A stretch of 64,000 nt of DNA from the NCBI RefSeq assembly GCF_008123425.1, contig NZ_VSSS01000088.1, forward strand, positions 1-64,000. Direction: 5' to 3'. The position numbers and the translations under genes are program-made. Each line of letters begins with the position of its first letter. Positions within the stretch are counted from its first letter, which is position 1. Of this stretch, positions 23,731 to 32,855 are shown one piece after another. Source of the stretch: Bradyrhizobium rifense. GTDB lineage: Bacteria > Pseudomonadota > Alphaproteobacteria > Rhizobiales > Xanthobacteraceae. The notes under the pieces are model-generated. The model was not told the origin of the DNA, did no database searches, and saw only the letters and a program-made list of their open reading frames with translations.

Positions 23731-24852
23731 ATGGCCAGCCCCGAACTCAGTCAATTCCGCCGCATCGTCGTCAAGGTTGGCTCCGCGCTGCTGGTCGATT
23801 CCGACAGAGGCGAGGTGCGGGCGTCGTGGCTGGCCGCGCTCGCCGACGACATGGCCAAGCTGCATCGCGAGGGCCGCGACGTCCTCGTGGTCTCCTCGGG
23901 CTCGATCGCGCTCGGCCGCAGCCGGCTCAAGCTGCCGCGTGGGCCGCTGAAGCTGGAGGAGAGCCAGGCTGCCGCCGCCGTCGGCCAGATCGAACTCGCC
24001 CGGATCTGGTCGGAGGTGCTCGGCGCGCATGGCATCGGCGCCGGCCAGATTTTGGTGACGCTGCAGGACACCGAAGAGCGCCGCCGCTATCTCAACGCCC
24101 GCTCCACCATCGGCAAGCTTCTGGAGTGGCGCGCGATCCCTGTCATCAACGAGAACGACACGGTTGCGACCAACGAGATTCGCTACGGCGACAATGACCG
24201 CCTCGCCGCGCGCGTCGCCACCATGGCGAGCGCCGATCTGCTGGTGCTGCTCTCCGACATCGACGGGCTTTACGACGCCCCACCGAAGAACAATCCGAAC
24301 GCCAAGCTGATCCCGGTGGTCGACAGCATCTCCTCGGAGATCGAGGCTGTGGCAGGAGACGCCGAGTCCGAACTGTCGCGCGGCGGCATGCGCACCAAGG
24401 TCGAGGCGGCCAAGATTGCCACGACCGGCGGCACGCATATGCTGATTGCGTCCGGCAAGATCGAACATCCCCTGCACGCCATCGCAAATGGCGGTCGCTG
24501 CACCTGGTTCCTGACGCCGGCGAATCCCATCACGTCGCGAAAACGCTGGATCGCGGGCACGCTGGAGCCGAAGGGCACGCTGACCATCGACGCCGGCGCG
24601 GTGACGGCGCTGCGCGCCGGCGCCAGCCTGCTGCCGGCCGGCGTGATCAAGGTCGAGGGCCAGTTCGCCCGCGGTGACGCCGTCATCGTGCGCGGCCCCG
24701 ACACCAGCGAGGTCGGCCGCGGCCTGATCGCCTACGACGCCGAGGTCGCCGAACGGATCAAGGGTCGCTCCTCCCCGGACGTGATGACCATTCTCGGCAT
24801 CAGCGGCAGGTCCGAGATGATCCACCGCGACGATCTGGTGGTGGGCGGGTAA
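23731..24852 (+). CDS. proB: Glutamate 5-kinase
   Basis: A 373-residue enzyme of proline biosynthesis that phosphorylates glutamate at the gamma carboxyl. The amino-acid-kinase domain (residues 1-260) shows RRIVVKVGSALLVD, VVSSGSIALGRSRL, INENDTVATNEIRYGDNDRL and SDIDGLYDAPP. A PUA domain follows (about 280-370: GTLTIDAGAVTALRAGASLL, GVIKVEGQFARGDAV). The ATG at 23731 begins the conserved part; the frame stays open far upstream, but that part is antisense to the TctC-type gene. It precedes proA by 135 bp on the same strand, forming the proline pathway pair. Confidence 0.97.
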   Translation: MASPELSQFRRIVVKVGSALLVDSDRGEVRASWLAALADDMAKLHREGRDVLVVSSGSIALGRSRLKLPRGPLKLEESQAAAAVGQIELARIWSEVLGAHGIGAGQILVTLQDTEERRRYLNARSTIGKLLEWRAIPVINENDTVATNEIRYGDNDRLAARVATMASADLLVLLSDIDGLYDAPPKNNPNAKLIPVVDSISSEIEAVAGDAESELSRGGMRTKVEAAKIATTGGTHMLIASGKIEHPLHAIANGGRCTWFLTPANPITSRKRWIAGTLEPKGTLTIDAGAVTALRAGASLLPAGVIKVEGQFARGDAVIVRGPDTSEVGRGLIAYDAEVAERIKGRSSPDVMTILGISGRSEMIHRDDLVVGG

Positions 24853-24987
24853 GCCCGCAACGGCCCTTTTTGCTGGGCCACTGACCTAGCCGGCCCGCTG
24901 CCGAGAGACCTGCCATACCCTCCCCGCCCTTCGCAGACGCGGGATTTCCGTGCTAGGACACTGCCTTAGCAGAAGGTTGAACTCCCT

Positions 24988-26283
24988 ATGGCTGCCCCCC
25001 TCAAAGCCGTTGACGGCAATGCCGATCTTCAGGCGCTGATGTCCGATCTCGCCATCCGTGCGCGCGCCGCCGCGCGCGTGCTGGCGCTGGCGCCGCCGGA
25101 GCAGAAGAACCGGGCGCTGGAAGCCATGGAGCGGGCGATCCGCAGCAATGCCGCAGCGATCCTTGCCGCCAATGCCGAGGACGTCGCCGAGGCGCGTGCG
25201 TCCGGCAATGCCACGTCCTCCTTCATCGACCGCCTGACGCTGACGCCGGCGCGGGTCGAAGGCATGGCCGAAGGTATCGCCGTCGTGCGCGGCATCACCG
25301 ATCCCGTCGGCATCGTCACCGAGAGCTGGCAGCGGCCGAACGGTATGACCATTGAGCGCGTGCGCGTGCCGCTTGGCGTCGTCGGCGTGATTTTCGAGAG
25401 CCGGCCCAATGTCGCGGCGGATGCCGGCGTGCTCTGCTTGAAGTCCGGCAATGCCGTGATCCTGCGCGGCGGCTCCGACAGTTTCCGCTCCTGCCGCGCC
25501 ATCCATGAATGCCTGGTGCAGGGCCTGCGCGAAGCCGGCCTGCCCGAAGCCGCGATCACGCTGGTGCCGACGCGCGACCGCGCGGCGGTCGGCATGATGC
25601 TGTCGGGCCTCAACGGCGCCGTTGACGTGATCGTGCCGCGCGGCGGCAAGAGCCTCGTCGCGCGCGTCGAGCAGGAAGCGCGCGTGCCGGTGTTCGCGCA
25701 TCTCGAAGGCGTCAATCACGTTTACATCGACGGCAGCGCCGATCTCGCCATGGCGAAGTCGATCGTCCTCAACGCCAAAATGCGCCGCACCGGCGTCTGC
25801 GGCGCGGCCGAAACGCTGCTGGTCGATCGCGCAGCGGCTGCGAAGACCCTGAAGCCGCTGGTCGAGATGCTGATCGAGGCCGGTTGCGAGGTGCGCGGTG
25901 ACGACGCCGTGCAGAAGACCGACGCGCGTGTAAAGCCTGCCAACGAAGACGATTGGGACACCGAATATCTCGACGCAATCATCGCAGCAAAGGTGGTCGA
26001 CGGCGTCGACGGCGCGATCGCGCACATCCAGGATCACGGCTCGCACCACACCGATGCGATCGTGAGCGAGAATGACGTGGCTGCGAAGAAATTCCTCAGC
26101 GAAGTCGATTCCGCAATCGTGCTGCACAACGCCTCGACGCAGTTCGCCGATGGCGGCGAGTTCGGCTTCGGCGCCGAGATCGGCATCGCCACCGGCCGCT
26201 TCCATGCCCGTGGTCCTGTTGGTGCCGAGCAGCTGACGAGCTTCAAGTATCGCGTTCACGGCACAGGGCAGACGCGACCGTAA
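24988..26283 (+). CDS. proA: Gamma-glutamyl phosphate reductase
   Basis: A 431-residue NADPH-dependent enzyme that reduces glutamyl-5-phosphate to the semialdehyde, the step after ProB. Family motifs are VPLGVVGVIFESRPNVAADA, LCLKSGNAVILRGGSDSFRS, the catalytic Cys in MRRTGVCGAAETLLVD, HIQDHGSHHTDAIVSEN and FGFGAEIGIATGRFHARGPV. The length is normal. The next gene, nadD, starts 23 bp after the stop and is probably co-transcribed. Confidence 0.98.
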   Translation: MAAPLKAVDGNADLQALMSDLAIRARAAARVLALAPPEQKNRALEAMERAIRSNAAAILAANAEDVAEARASGNATSSFIDRLTLTPARVEGMAEGIAVVRGITDPVGIVTESWQRPNGMTIERVRVPLGVVGVIFESRPNVAADAGVLCLKSGNAVILRGGSDSFRSCRAIHECLVQGLREAGLPEAAITLVPTRDRAAVGMMLSGLNGAVDVIVPRGGKSLVARVEQEARVPVFAHLEGVNHVYIDGSADLAMAKSIVLNAKMRRTGVCGAAETLLVDRAAAAKTLKPLVEMLIEAGCEVRGDDAVQKTDARVKPANEDDWDTEYLDAIIAAKVVDGVDGAIAHIQDHGSHHTDAIVSENDVAAKKFLSEVDSAIVLHNASTQFADGGEFGFGAEIGIATGRFHARGPVGAEQLTSFKYRVHGTGQTRP

Positions 26284-26306
26284 GGCATGGCGCGAGGCGT
26301 GGGGCA

Positions 26307-26951
26307 TTGAGTAACAATTTTGTCGCGCCGCGTTTCTTCGCGCAGGCCATACCTCCCTACACGGAAGGCATGCGTATCGGCCTGCTCGGCGGCTCGTTCA
26401 ATCCGCCGCACCAGGCCCATCGCGCGATCAGCCAGTTCGCGCTGAAGCGCCTTCAGCTCGATCGCGTGTGGTGGTTGGTGACGCCGGGCAATCCGCTGAA
26501 GGAGAACGGCAATCTGCATGAACTCGGCGAGCGCATGCAGGCGGCGCGCGACGTCGCCAACGATTCCAGGATCGAGGTGAGCTGTCTCGAATCCGTCATT
26601 CGTACGCGCTACACTATCGACACGATCAACACGTTGCGCCGCCGTCTCAGTGGCTTGCGCTTTGTCTGGATTATGGGCGCCGACAACCTCGCTCAATTCC
26701 ATCGTTGGCAGCACTGGCGGCGCATCGCCGACCTGGTGCCGATCGCGGTCATCGATCGCCCGCCGCAGAGTTTTCGTGCCCTCGCCTCGCCCGCCGCCCA
26801 GGCGCTTGCGCGCTATCGCCTCCCCGAGAATAAGGCAGCATTACTTGCGGATCAGCCGGCGCCGGCCTGGGTCTTCCTGACCGGATTGAAGCTCGACCTC
26901 TCCTCGACCCGGTTACGGAACCCGGACGGGAGCTGGAAAGGTACGAAGTGA
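26307..26951 (+). CDS. nadD: Nicotinate-mononucleotide adenylyltransferase
   Basis: A 214-residue enzyme that adenylates nicotinate mononucleotide in NAD synthesis. The nucleotide-binding signature GLLGGSFNPPHQAH and the late SSTRLRNPDGSW (SSTxxR/ISSTxIR type) are clear. The TTG at 26307 is used because the extra 21 residues (FFAQAIPPYTEGM) resemble the short conserved extension before the GGSFNPPH loop in related bacteria; an ATG at 26370 would give the minimal enzyme. It forms a probable operon with proA upstream and rsfS downstream. Confidence 0.95.
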   Translation: MSNNFVAPRFFAQAIPPYTEGMRIGLLGGSFNPPHQAHRAISQFALKRLQLDRVWWLVTPGNPLKENGNLHELGERMQAARDVANDSRIEVSCLESVIRTRYTIDTINTLRRRLSGLRFVWIMGADNLAQFHRWQHWRRIADLVPIAVIDRPPQSFRALASPAAQALARYRLPENKAALLADQPAPAWVFLTGLKLDLSSTRLRNPDGSWKGTK

Positions 26952-27083
26952 GACAGAGTGTGGGGATTGAGGGGCTCTCTGGCATATTGAAACCCTTAAC
27001 CCCACATGATGTAGTGTAACCGGTGAGGGGCGGATTCGGCCCTCGCGATACAGTGAAAGGAATGGTCCCTGGCCACGTCTGTA

Positions 27084-27521
27084 TTGTCCAAGTCAGCTTC
27101 AACGAAGTCTGTTTTACCCAAGGCTACGAAACCGACGCGTAAAACATCGACCAAAGCTGCGGCCTTGAAGGCGCAACCCGACGCCGACAAGACACTGAGC
27201 CTGATCCTCTCCCGCCTCGAGGACATGAAGGCGGAAGAGACGGTCACCATCGACCTTCGCGGCAAATCGGCATACTCCGACTACATGATCGTCACCACCG
27301 GCCGCGTGAACCGGCACGTTGGCGCGATCGCGGAGAACGTCGCAAAGAGCCTCAAGGAAACCGGCATCAAGAACATCCACGTCGAGGGCTTGCCCAATTG
27401 CGACTGGGTGCTGATCGATTCCGGCGATGTGATCGTGCACGTGTTCAGACCCGAGGTCCGTGAGTTCTACAATCTCGAGAGATTGTACACGCAGGGCCCA
27501 GGGGCGGCGAAGGCGATCTAG
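27084..27521 (+). CDS. rsfS: Ribosome silencing factor RsfS
   Basis: A protein of about 145 residues. After a basic, low-complexity N-terminal stretch (about 35 residues, Ser/Lys/Thr-rich) comes the RsfS domain: MKAEETVTIDLRGKSAYSDY, MIVTTGRVNRHVGAIAENV, HVEGLPNCDWVLIDSGDVIV and HVFRPEVREFYNLERLY. It binds L14 on the 50S subunit and blocks subunit joining in starvation. The start is uncertain: TTG 27084 is used, but AAGGA at about 27058 is better placed for an in-frame CTG at 27069. It follows nadD, the usual neighbour, and precedes rlmH. Confidence 0.95.
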   Translation: MSKSASTKSVLPKATKPTRKTSTKAAALKAQPDADKTLSLILSRLEDMKAEETVTIDLRGKSAYSDYMIVTTGRVNRHVGAIAENVAKSLKETGIKNIHVEGLPNCDWVLIDSGDVIVHVFRPEVREFYNLERLYTQGPGAAKAI

Positions 27522-27626
27522 GCGCGATCTTAGAGGCTACTGGCCGATTTCGAATCGGCTGACGCGCATGCTAGCGTCGTGCGCGCGCGGATTGCGCGCG
27601 ATCTGGAAACGCGACTCTAAAACCTC

Positions 27627-28109
27627 ATGCGTGTTGCTGTCATTGCGGTGGGCCGGCTGAAGCAGGGCCCCGAACGGGAGCTTGCCGACCGCTATTTCGA
27701 GCGGTTCGACGAGGCCGGCCGCAAGCTCGGATTCCGCGAACTCACCATCCACGAAATCCCCGAGAGCCGCGCGCGCGACACCGCGACGCGAATGGCCGAA
27801 GAGGCTGCGGCCATCTCCACGCATATTCCCGAAAAATCGATTCTGGTGGCGATGGACGAGCGCGGGCAAAACCTCGATTCCACCGTATTCGCACGGAATC
27901 TCGGGCGCTGGCGCGACGAGGGCGCCGGTCATACTATCTTCGTGATCGGAGGGGCGGACGGACTTTCGCCCGAATTGCGCCGTAAGGCCAAGCTCGCGAT
28001 TGCGTTCGGCTCTGCGACCTGGCCGCATCAAATGGTCCGCGTCATGCTTCTGGAACAGCTGTATCGGGCCGCCACCATTCTGGCCGGCCACCCCTATCAC
28101 CGCGCGTGA
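27627..28109 (+). CDS. rlmH: 23S rRNA pseudouridine-1915 N3-methyltransferase RlmH
   Basis: A 160-residue SPOUT methyltransferase that modifies 23S rRNA pseudouridine 1915 using S-adenosylmethionine. The start MRVAVIAVGRLKQGPERELA, the knot region FVIGGADGLSPELRRKAKLA and the end FGSATWPHQMVRVMLLEQLY are typical. The length is standard. It lies in the nadD-rsfS-rlmH order seen across alphaproteobacteria. The next gene starts 31 bp after its stop. Confidence 0.97.
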   Translation: MRVAVIAVGRLKQGPERELADRYFERFDEAGRKLGFRELTIHEIPESRARDTATRMAEEAAAISTHIPEKSILVAMDERGQNLDSTVFARNLGRWRDEGAGHTIFVIGGADGLSPELRRKAKLAIAFGSATWPHQMVRVMLLEQLYRAATILAGHPYHRA

Positions 28110-28140
28110 TTCGCGCGACAACGAGCACCTTGCCGACGAG

Positions 28141-29499
28141 ATGCGAGCGCCAATCCTCAAACTGTTGCTGATTGCGAGCTGCGCCGGCGCAAGCCTCTTC
28201 GCTGAAGACAGCCTCGCGCAAGCTCAGACGGCCGCACCGGCGCCACAGACCGCGGCCATCTCGCCCGACGCCATCAAGCAGCGCGAGCAGGAGCTGGAAG
28301 CCGCGCGCGCAAGCAAGAAGAGCGCGGAGGAGGCGCAGGCCAAGCTGAAGGCCGAGATCACCTCGCTCGGTCAGGACCGCACCCAGCTCAATCAGCAATT
28401 GATCGACACCGCTGCCAATGTCCGCAGCGTCGAGATCAAGATCGACGAGGCCGAGGCGCGGCTGAAAACGCTAAACGGCCGCGAGCAGCAGGCGCGCGCC
28501 TCGCTCGATTCGCGCCGCGCCGACATCGTCGAGGTGCTGGCGGCGCTGCAGCGCGCCGGACGACGCACCCCGCCGGCGCTGCTGGTGCGGCCGGAAGATG
28601 CGCTGCAATCGCTGCGCACAGCGATGCTGCTCGGCGCCGTCGTGCCGGAATTGCGCGGCCGCGCCGAGAAGATCGCGGGCGAGCTCGGCGAACTCGTGAC
28701 CTTGCGCAAGAGCATCGCCGCCGAGCGCGACCAGCTCGCCGCCGACCGCGACAAGGTCCGCAACGACCAGACCCGGCTCACCGCTTTGGTCGACGAACGG
28801 CAGCGCCAGCAATCCTCGCGCGAAAAGGACCTCGACGCCGAGAATTCGCGCGCCATCACGCTGTCAAAGCAGGTCGGCGATCTCCAGGGGCTGATCGCCA
28901 AGATGGAGCAGGACCTGCAAAGCGCGGCCAAGGCGGCCGAAAAGGCGGCCGAGGCCGCAAAGCAGGCCGAGGCCAAGGAGGCAGCGGCAAACGCGGCGGC
29001 CAACGCCAAACCCGGCCCGGCCGTGTTCAAGGACCGTTCCCGGACCAGCCCGGCCATCCTGTTCGCCTCGGCCAAGGGGCTCCTGCCGTTGCCAGTTAAC
29101 GGTAACAAGATCAGGGACTTTGGCGGTTCCGACGGGGTCGGCGGGGTCCAGAAGGGCATTTCGCTGGCAACCAAGCCCGGTTCGCAGGTCACAACGCCGT
29201 GCGACGGCTGGGTGGTCTATGCCGGCCCGTTCCGCAGCTATGGACAACTCTTGATCCTCAATGCCGGGGGCGGGTATCATGTCCTGATCGCCGGGATGGA
29301 GCGCATTTCGGTAAACATCGGACAGTTTGTGCTCACGGGGGAGCCGGTCGCGACCATGGGGTCGACCTCTCAAGTCGCCTCCATTCTCGCCACCAACGCG
29401 AGTCAACCTGTGCTGTATGTCGAGTTCCGCAAAGACGGCACTCCAATCGATCCAGGCCCATGGTGGGCCGCAAATGAAGGCGAGAAGGTTCGCGGATGA
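28141..29499 (+). CDS. EnvC-like murein hydrolase activator with degenerate LytM domain
   Basis: A 452-residue protein. It has a signal peptide (MRAPILKLLLIASCAGASLF), a long coiled coil (about residues 45-290, heptads rich in Glu, Lys, Arg and Ala) and a C-terminal LytM/M23 domain (about 320-450). In the M23 active site the HxGxD element reads QKGISLA and the HxH element reads YHVLIAG, so the zinc ligands are lost. This is the EnvC pattern: a periplasmic, non-catalytic activator of amidases at the division septum. The ATG at 28141 begins the signal peptide. Its stop overlaps the next gene's start by four bases (ATGA), coupling it to the CtpA-type protease. Confidence 0.9.
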   Translation: MRAPILKLLLIASCAGASLFAEDSLAQAQTAAPAPQTAAISPDAIKQREQELEAARASKKSAEEAQAKLKAEITSLGQDRTQLNQQLIDTAANVRSVEIKIDEAEARLKTLNGREQQARASLDSRRADIVEVLAALQRAGRRTPPALLVRPEDALQSLRTAMLLGAVVPELRGRAEKIAGELGELVTLRKSIAAERDQLAADRDKVRNDQTRLTALVDERQRQQSSREKDLDAENSRAITLSKQVGDLQGLIAKMEQDLQSAAKAAEKAAEAAKQAEAKEAAANAAANAKPGPAVFKDRSRTSPAILFASAKGLLPLPVNGNKIRDFGGSDGVGGVQKGISLATKPGSQVTTPCDGWVVYAGPFRSYGQLLILNAGGGYHVLIAGMERISVNIGQFVLTGEPVATMGSTSQVASILATNASQPVLYVEFRKDGTPIDPGPWWAANEGEKVRG

Positions 29500-30854
29500 T
29501 GCGCAAGACTTCAGTTATCCTCCTCAGCGCTGCGACCGGTGCGGCGCTGACGCTGTTCGTGACCCAGCCGCGCGCGGTGTTCATGGGCTCCAGCGCCCGA
29601 GCCGCGACCGCTGACACCTATCGCCAGCTCAATCTGTTCGGCGACGTCTTCGAGCGCGTGCGCTCCGACTATGTCGAGAAGCCCGACGACACCAAGCTGA
29701 TCGAATCCGCCATCAGCGGCATGCTCACCGGTCTCGATCCGCATTCGAGCTACATGGATGCCAAGAGCTTCCGCGACATGCAGGTGCAGACCCGCGGCGA
29801 GTTCGGCGGCCTCGGCATCGAGGTCACGATGGAAGACGGACTGATCAAGGTGGTCTCGCCGATCGACGATACGCCCGCCTCGCGCGCCGGCGTCATGGCC
29901 AACGACATCATCACCAATCTCGACGATGAAGCGGTGCAGGGTCTGACCCTGAACCAGGCGGTCGAGAAAATGCGCGGCCCCGTCAACACCAAGATCAAGC
30001 TCAAGATCATCCGCAAGGGCCAGGACAATCCGATCGACGTCACGCTGGTGCGCGACAACATCCGCGTCCGTTCGGTGCGCGCGCGCGTCGAGGCCGACGA
30101 CATCGCCTATATCCGCATCACCACCTTCAACGAGCAGACCACCGAAGGCCTGAAGAAGGAGGTCGCCAACCTCTCGACCCAGATCGGCGACAAGCTCAAG
30201 GGCTACGTCATCGACCTCCGCAACAATCCGGGCGGCCTGCTCGAGGAGGCCGTCACCGTCTCCGACTCGTTCCTGGAGAAGGGCGAGATCGTGTCGACCC
30301 GCGGCCGCAACGCCGAGGAGACCCAGCGCCGCACCGCGCATGCGGGCGACCTCACCAAGGGCAAACCGGTCATCGTGCTGGTCAACGGCGGCTCGGCCTC
30401 GGCGTCGGAAATCGTCGCCGGCGCGCTGCAGGACCACAAGCGCGCGACCATCGTCGGCACGCGCTCGTTCGGCAAGGGCTCGGTGCAGACCATCATCCCG
30501 CTCGGCTCCGGCAACGGCGCGCTGCGCCTCACCACGGCGCGCTACTACACGCCGTCGGGCAAGTCGATCCAGGCCAAGGGCATCGTGCCCGACATCGAAG
30601 TGCTGCAGGACGTGCCCGACGAGCTGAAGTCGCGCACCGACACCAAGGGCGAGGCTTCGCTGCGCGGCCACCTCAAGAACGACGGCGACGAGAAGACCGG
30701 CTCGCAGTCCTACGTTCCGCCGGATGCCAAGGACGACAAGGCGCTCAAGCTCGCCGACGATCTGCTCCACGGCATCAAGAACAGCGCCAACGCGGCGCCG
30801 ACGCCCGGCACCACCGACAAGGCGGCAGCGGACAAGCCCAAAGCCGCGAACTAA
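29496..30854 (+). CDS. ctpA: Carboxy-terminal processing protease (S41 family, CtpA-type)
   Basis: A 452-residue periplasmic serine protease. The order is: signal or membrane anchor (SVILLSAATGAALTLFVTQP), N-terminal helices with GMLTGLDPHSSYMD, a PDZ domain (about 90-170: GGLGIEVTMEDGLIKVVSPI, GVMANDIITNLDDEAVQG), then the catalytic core with the Ser in VNGGSASASEIVAGALQDH and the Lys in TRSFGKGSVQTIIPL. The C-terminal tail is Ala/Lys-rich. It trims C-termini of envelope proteins, often cell-wall hydrolases. It is translationally coupled to the EnvC-like gene, an arrangement common in proteobacteria, and ends at a strong terminator. Confidence 0.93.
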   Translation: MMRKTSVILLSAATGAALTLFVTQPRAVFMGSSARAATADTYRQLNLFGDVFERVRSDYVEKPDDTKLIESAISGMLTGLDPHSSYMDAKSFRDMQVQTRGEFGGLGIEVTMEDGLIKVVSPIDDTPASRAGVMANDIITNLDDEAVQGLTLNQAVEKMRGPVNTKIKLKIIRKGQDNPIDVTLVRDNIRVRSVRARVEADDIAYIRITTFNEQTTEGLKKEVANLSTQIGDKLKGYVIDLRNNPGGLLEEAVTVSDSFLEKGEIVSTRGRNAEETQRRTAHAGDLTKGKPVIVLVNGGSASASEIVAGALQDHKRATIVGTRSFGKGSVQTIIPLGSGNGALRLTTARYYTPSGKSIQAKGIVPDIEVLQDVPDELKSRTDTKGEASLRGHLKNDGDEKTGSQSYVPPDAKDDKALKLADDLLHGIKNSANAAPTPGTTDKAAADKPKAAN

Positions 30855-30877
30855 GTCGCAAGCTCGGCAATCTACCG

Positions 30878-30907
30878 AAAAGGGCGGCTCCGGGAGCCGC
30901 CCTTTTT
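30878..30907 (+). terminator. Strong intrinsic terminator after ctpA
   Basis: AAAAGGGCGGCTC (30878-30890) pairs with GAGCCGCCCTTTT (30894-30906) around a 3-base loop, followed by a T. The A-run on the left arm makes it work in both directions. It is 24 bp after the ctpA stop and closes the plus-strand transcript. Confidence 0.9.
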
Positions 30908-30997
30908 GCTTGGAGCTCCTGACATCCCCGGCCTATCCCGGCCTGCCGCCGCTTGACCTCGGCGTGGTATCTTCGGTGGAGTGATTCGGGATCTGGC

Positions 30998-32221
30998 ATG
31001 ACTGAAACGGCCGATGATCTGAGCGCCCCGCTCGGACAGGACAAGCCGCGCCGGAAACGGCGGCTGCGGCTGCCGTTTACCGCCATGCAGGCGCTGGCCG
31101 TGATGCTCGGCCTGTTCCTGGTCGCCTTTGCCGGCTTCGCCATCTTCAACAAGGACCCGTTCGGCGGCGAGCCGATGACGCGGATGGCGATCCGCGATTC
31201 CAAGGGCACTGACGAGAAGCCCGCGGCCGAGGCGACTGCGGCCGGCCATGGTCAGGAGACCAAGCAAGCAACCAAGGAGGCGCCGAAAGAGGCTACCTCC
31301 GGCGAGCAGAAGACCGTCACCATGATCGACGGCTCGACCGGCGCGCGCCACGACGTGGTGATCGGCGCTGGCGACGCCGCCGACAAAAGCGAGGCGGCTT
31401 CCTCTGCACCGGCCGTCATGGCCGGGATCGATCCAAAGCTGCTGGAGAAATCCCGCTACGGCATGATCCCCACGGTCTCAGGCGATCTCAAGCCTTTCAA
31501 CGTCTACGCAGCCGAGGCCGACCGTGCCAAGGCGGCGAAAATGCCGGTCGTCGCGATCGTGATCGGCGGCCTCGGCGTCGGCGCCGCCAAGACCACTGAT
31601 GCGATCATGAAGCTGCCGGGCGCGGTGACGCTGGCCTTCACGCCCTATGGCGCCGACCCCGGCAAGCTCGCCGAGCGCGCCCGCGCCCAGCGCCACGAGA
31701 TCTTCCTCCAGATCCCGATGGAGCCCTACGACTTCCCGGACAACGATCCGGGGCCGCAGACGCTCTTGACCTCGCTGACCACCGACCAGAACACCGACCG
31801 CCTGTACTGGCACCTCAGCCGGATGCAGGGCTATGCCGGCATCACCAATTTCATGGGCGCCCGCTTCGTGGCGACCGAGCCGGCGATGCAGCCGATCATT
31901 CGCGAGGCCTCCAAGCGCGGGCTCGGCTTCTTCGACGACGGTTCCTCGCCCCGCAGCATCGCGCCGCAGGCCGCAGGGAGCTTCGCCGTGCCGTTCGGCA
32001 AGGGCGACATCGCGCTCGACGCGGTGCCGACCCCGACCGAGATCGACCGCGCCCTGAACAAGCTGGAATCGGTGGCGAGGGAACGCGGCGTTGCCGTCGG
32101 CACCGCCTCGGCCCTGCCCGTCTCGATCGAGCGGGTCGGCGCCTGGATCAAGACATTGAGCGACCGGGGTATCCTTTTGGTGCCATTGACAACCGCGATG
32201 CTGAAATCAAAATCCAGCTAA
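30998..32221 (+). CDS. Divergent polysaccharide deacetylase family protein
   Basis: A 407-residue protein. A short cytoplasmic head precedes one N-terminal membrane helix (ALAVMLGLFLVAFAGFAIF), then a charged Ala/Lys/Glu linker (about 60-130) and a C-terminal domain of the divergent polysaccharide deacetylase type: VVAIVIGGLGVGAAKTTDAI, LPGAVTLAFTPYG, HEIFLQIPMEPYDFPDNDPG, GITNFMGARFVATEPAMQPI and GLGFFDDGSS. This family is often found beside EnvC and CtpA and is thought to act on the envelope. The ATG at 30998 lacks a strong ribosome binding site. The next gene starts 64 bp downstream. Confidence 0.9.
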   Translation: MTETADDLSAPLGQDKPRRKRRLRLPFTAMQALAVMLGLFLVAFAGFAIFNKDPFGGEPMTRMAIRDSKGTDEKPAAEATAAGHGQETKQATKEAPKEATSGEQKTVTMIDGSTGARHDVVIGAGDAADKSEAASSAPAVMAGIDPKLLEKSRYGMIPTVSGDLKPFNVYAAEADRAKAAKMPVVAIVIGGLGVGAAKTTDAIMKLPGAVTLAFTPYGADPGKLAERARAQRHEIFLQIPMEPYDFPDNDPGPQTLLTSLTTDQNTDRLYWHLSRMQGYAGITNFMGARFVATEPAMQPIIREASKRGLGFFDDGSSPRSIAPQAAGSFAVPFGKGDIALDAVPTPTEIDRALNKLESVARERGVAVGTASALPVSIERVGAWIKTLSDRGILLVPLTTAMLKSKSS

Positions 32222-32285
32222 ATCAAAGAATTGGTACGGCATGGGCCCGACAGCCCTGCCGGCAGTACGCGAGGGGTTTGGCGGA

Positions 32286-32792
32286 ATGGCGCGTTATGAG
32301 GATCTGCCCTACCGAACCTGCGTCGGGGTGATGCTGATCAACACGAAGGGCCTGGTGTTCATCGGTCGTCGTGCCGGCGGTATCGAGCATGTCGACGACA
32401 GCCATGTCTGGCAGATGCCGCAGGGCGGGGTCGATCCCGGCGAGGACAATTGGCACGCCGCCAAACGCGAGCTCTATGAAGAGACCAGCGTGCGCTCGAT
32501 CGAGCGGCTCGGCGAGGTTCCAGACTGGCTGATCTACGACATCCCGCGCACGGTGGCGGGCCGCGCCTGGAAGGGCCGCTACCGCGGCCAGCGCCAGAAA
32601 TGGTTCGCGGTCCGCTTCACCGGCAAGGACAGCGAGATCAATGTCGAGAAGCCCGGTGGCGGCGGCCACAAGGCCGAATTCGTCAGCTGGCGCTGGGAGC
32701 CGATGAAGAACCTGACCGAGCTGATCATCCCGTTCAAGCGCCCGGTCTACGAGCGCGTGGTGAAGGAATTTTCCGCGCTGGCCGATGACTAA
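32286..32792 (+). CDS. rppH: RNA pyrophosphohydrolase (Nudix), first copy
   Basis: A 168-residue Nudix hydrolase that removes pyrophosphate from RNA 5' ends. It opens MARYEDLPYRTCVGVMLINT and carries the RppH context HVWQMPQGGVDPGEDNWHAA with the Nudix box ending KRELYEETSV, then RGQRQKWFAVRFTGKDSEIN. The ATG at 32286 is chosen from the family start; an in-frame ATG at 32241 would add 15 unlike residues. It lies directly downstream of the deacetylase gene and 63 bp upstream of a second RppH-like gene. Confidence 0.93.
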   Translation: MARYEDLPYRTCVGVMLINTKGLVFIGRRAGGIEHVDDSHVWQMPQGGVDPGEDNWHAAKRELYEETSVRSIERLGEVPDWLIYDIPRTVAGRAWKGRYRGQRQKWFAVRFTGKDSEINVEKPGGGGHKAEFVSWRWEPMKNLTELIIPFKRPVYERVVKEFSALADD

Positions 32793-32855
32793 ATCAAATT
32801 GTCGTCCCGGCTTTGATGCTAAGGCACGGCTCGGCTGACAACGAGAGAGCCACGC

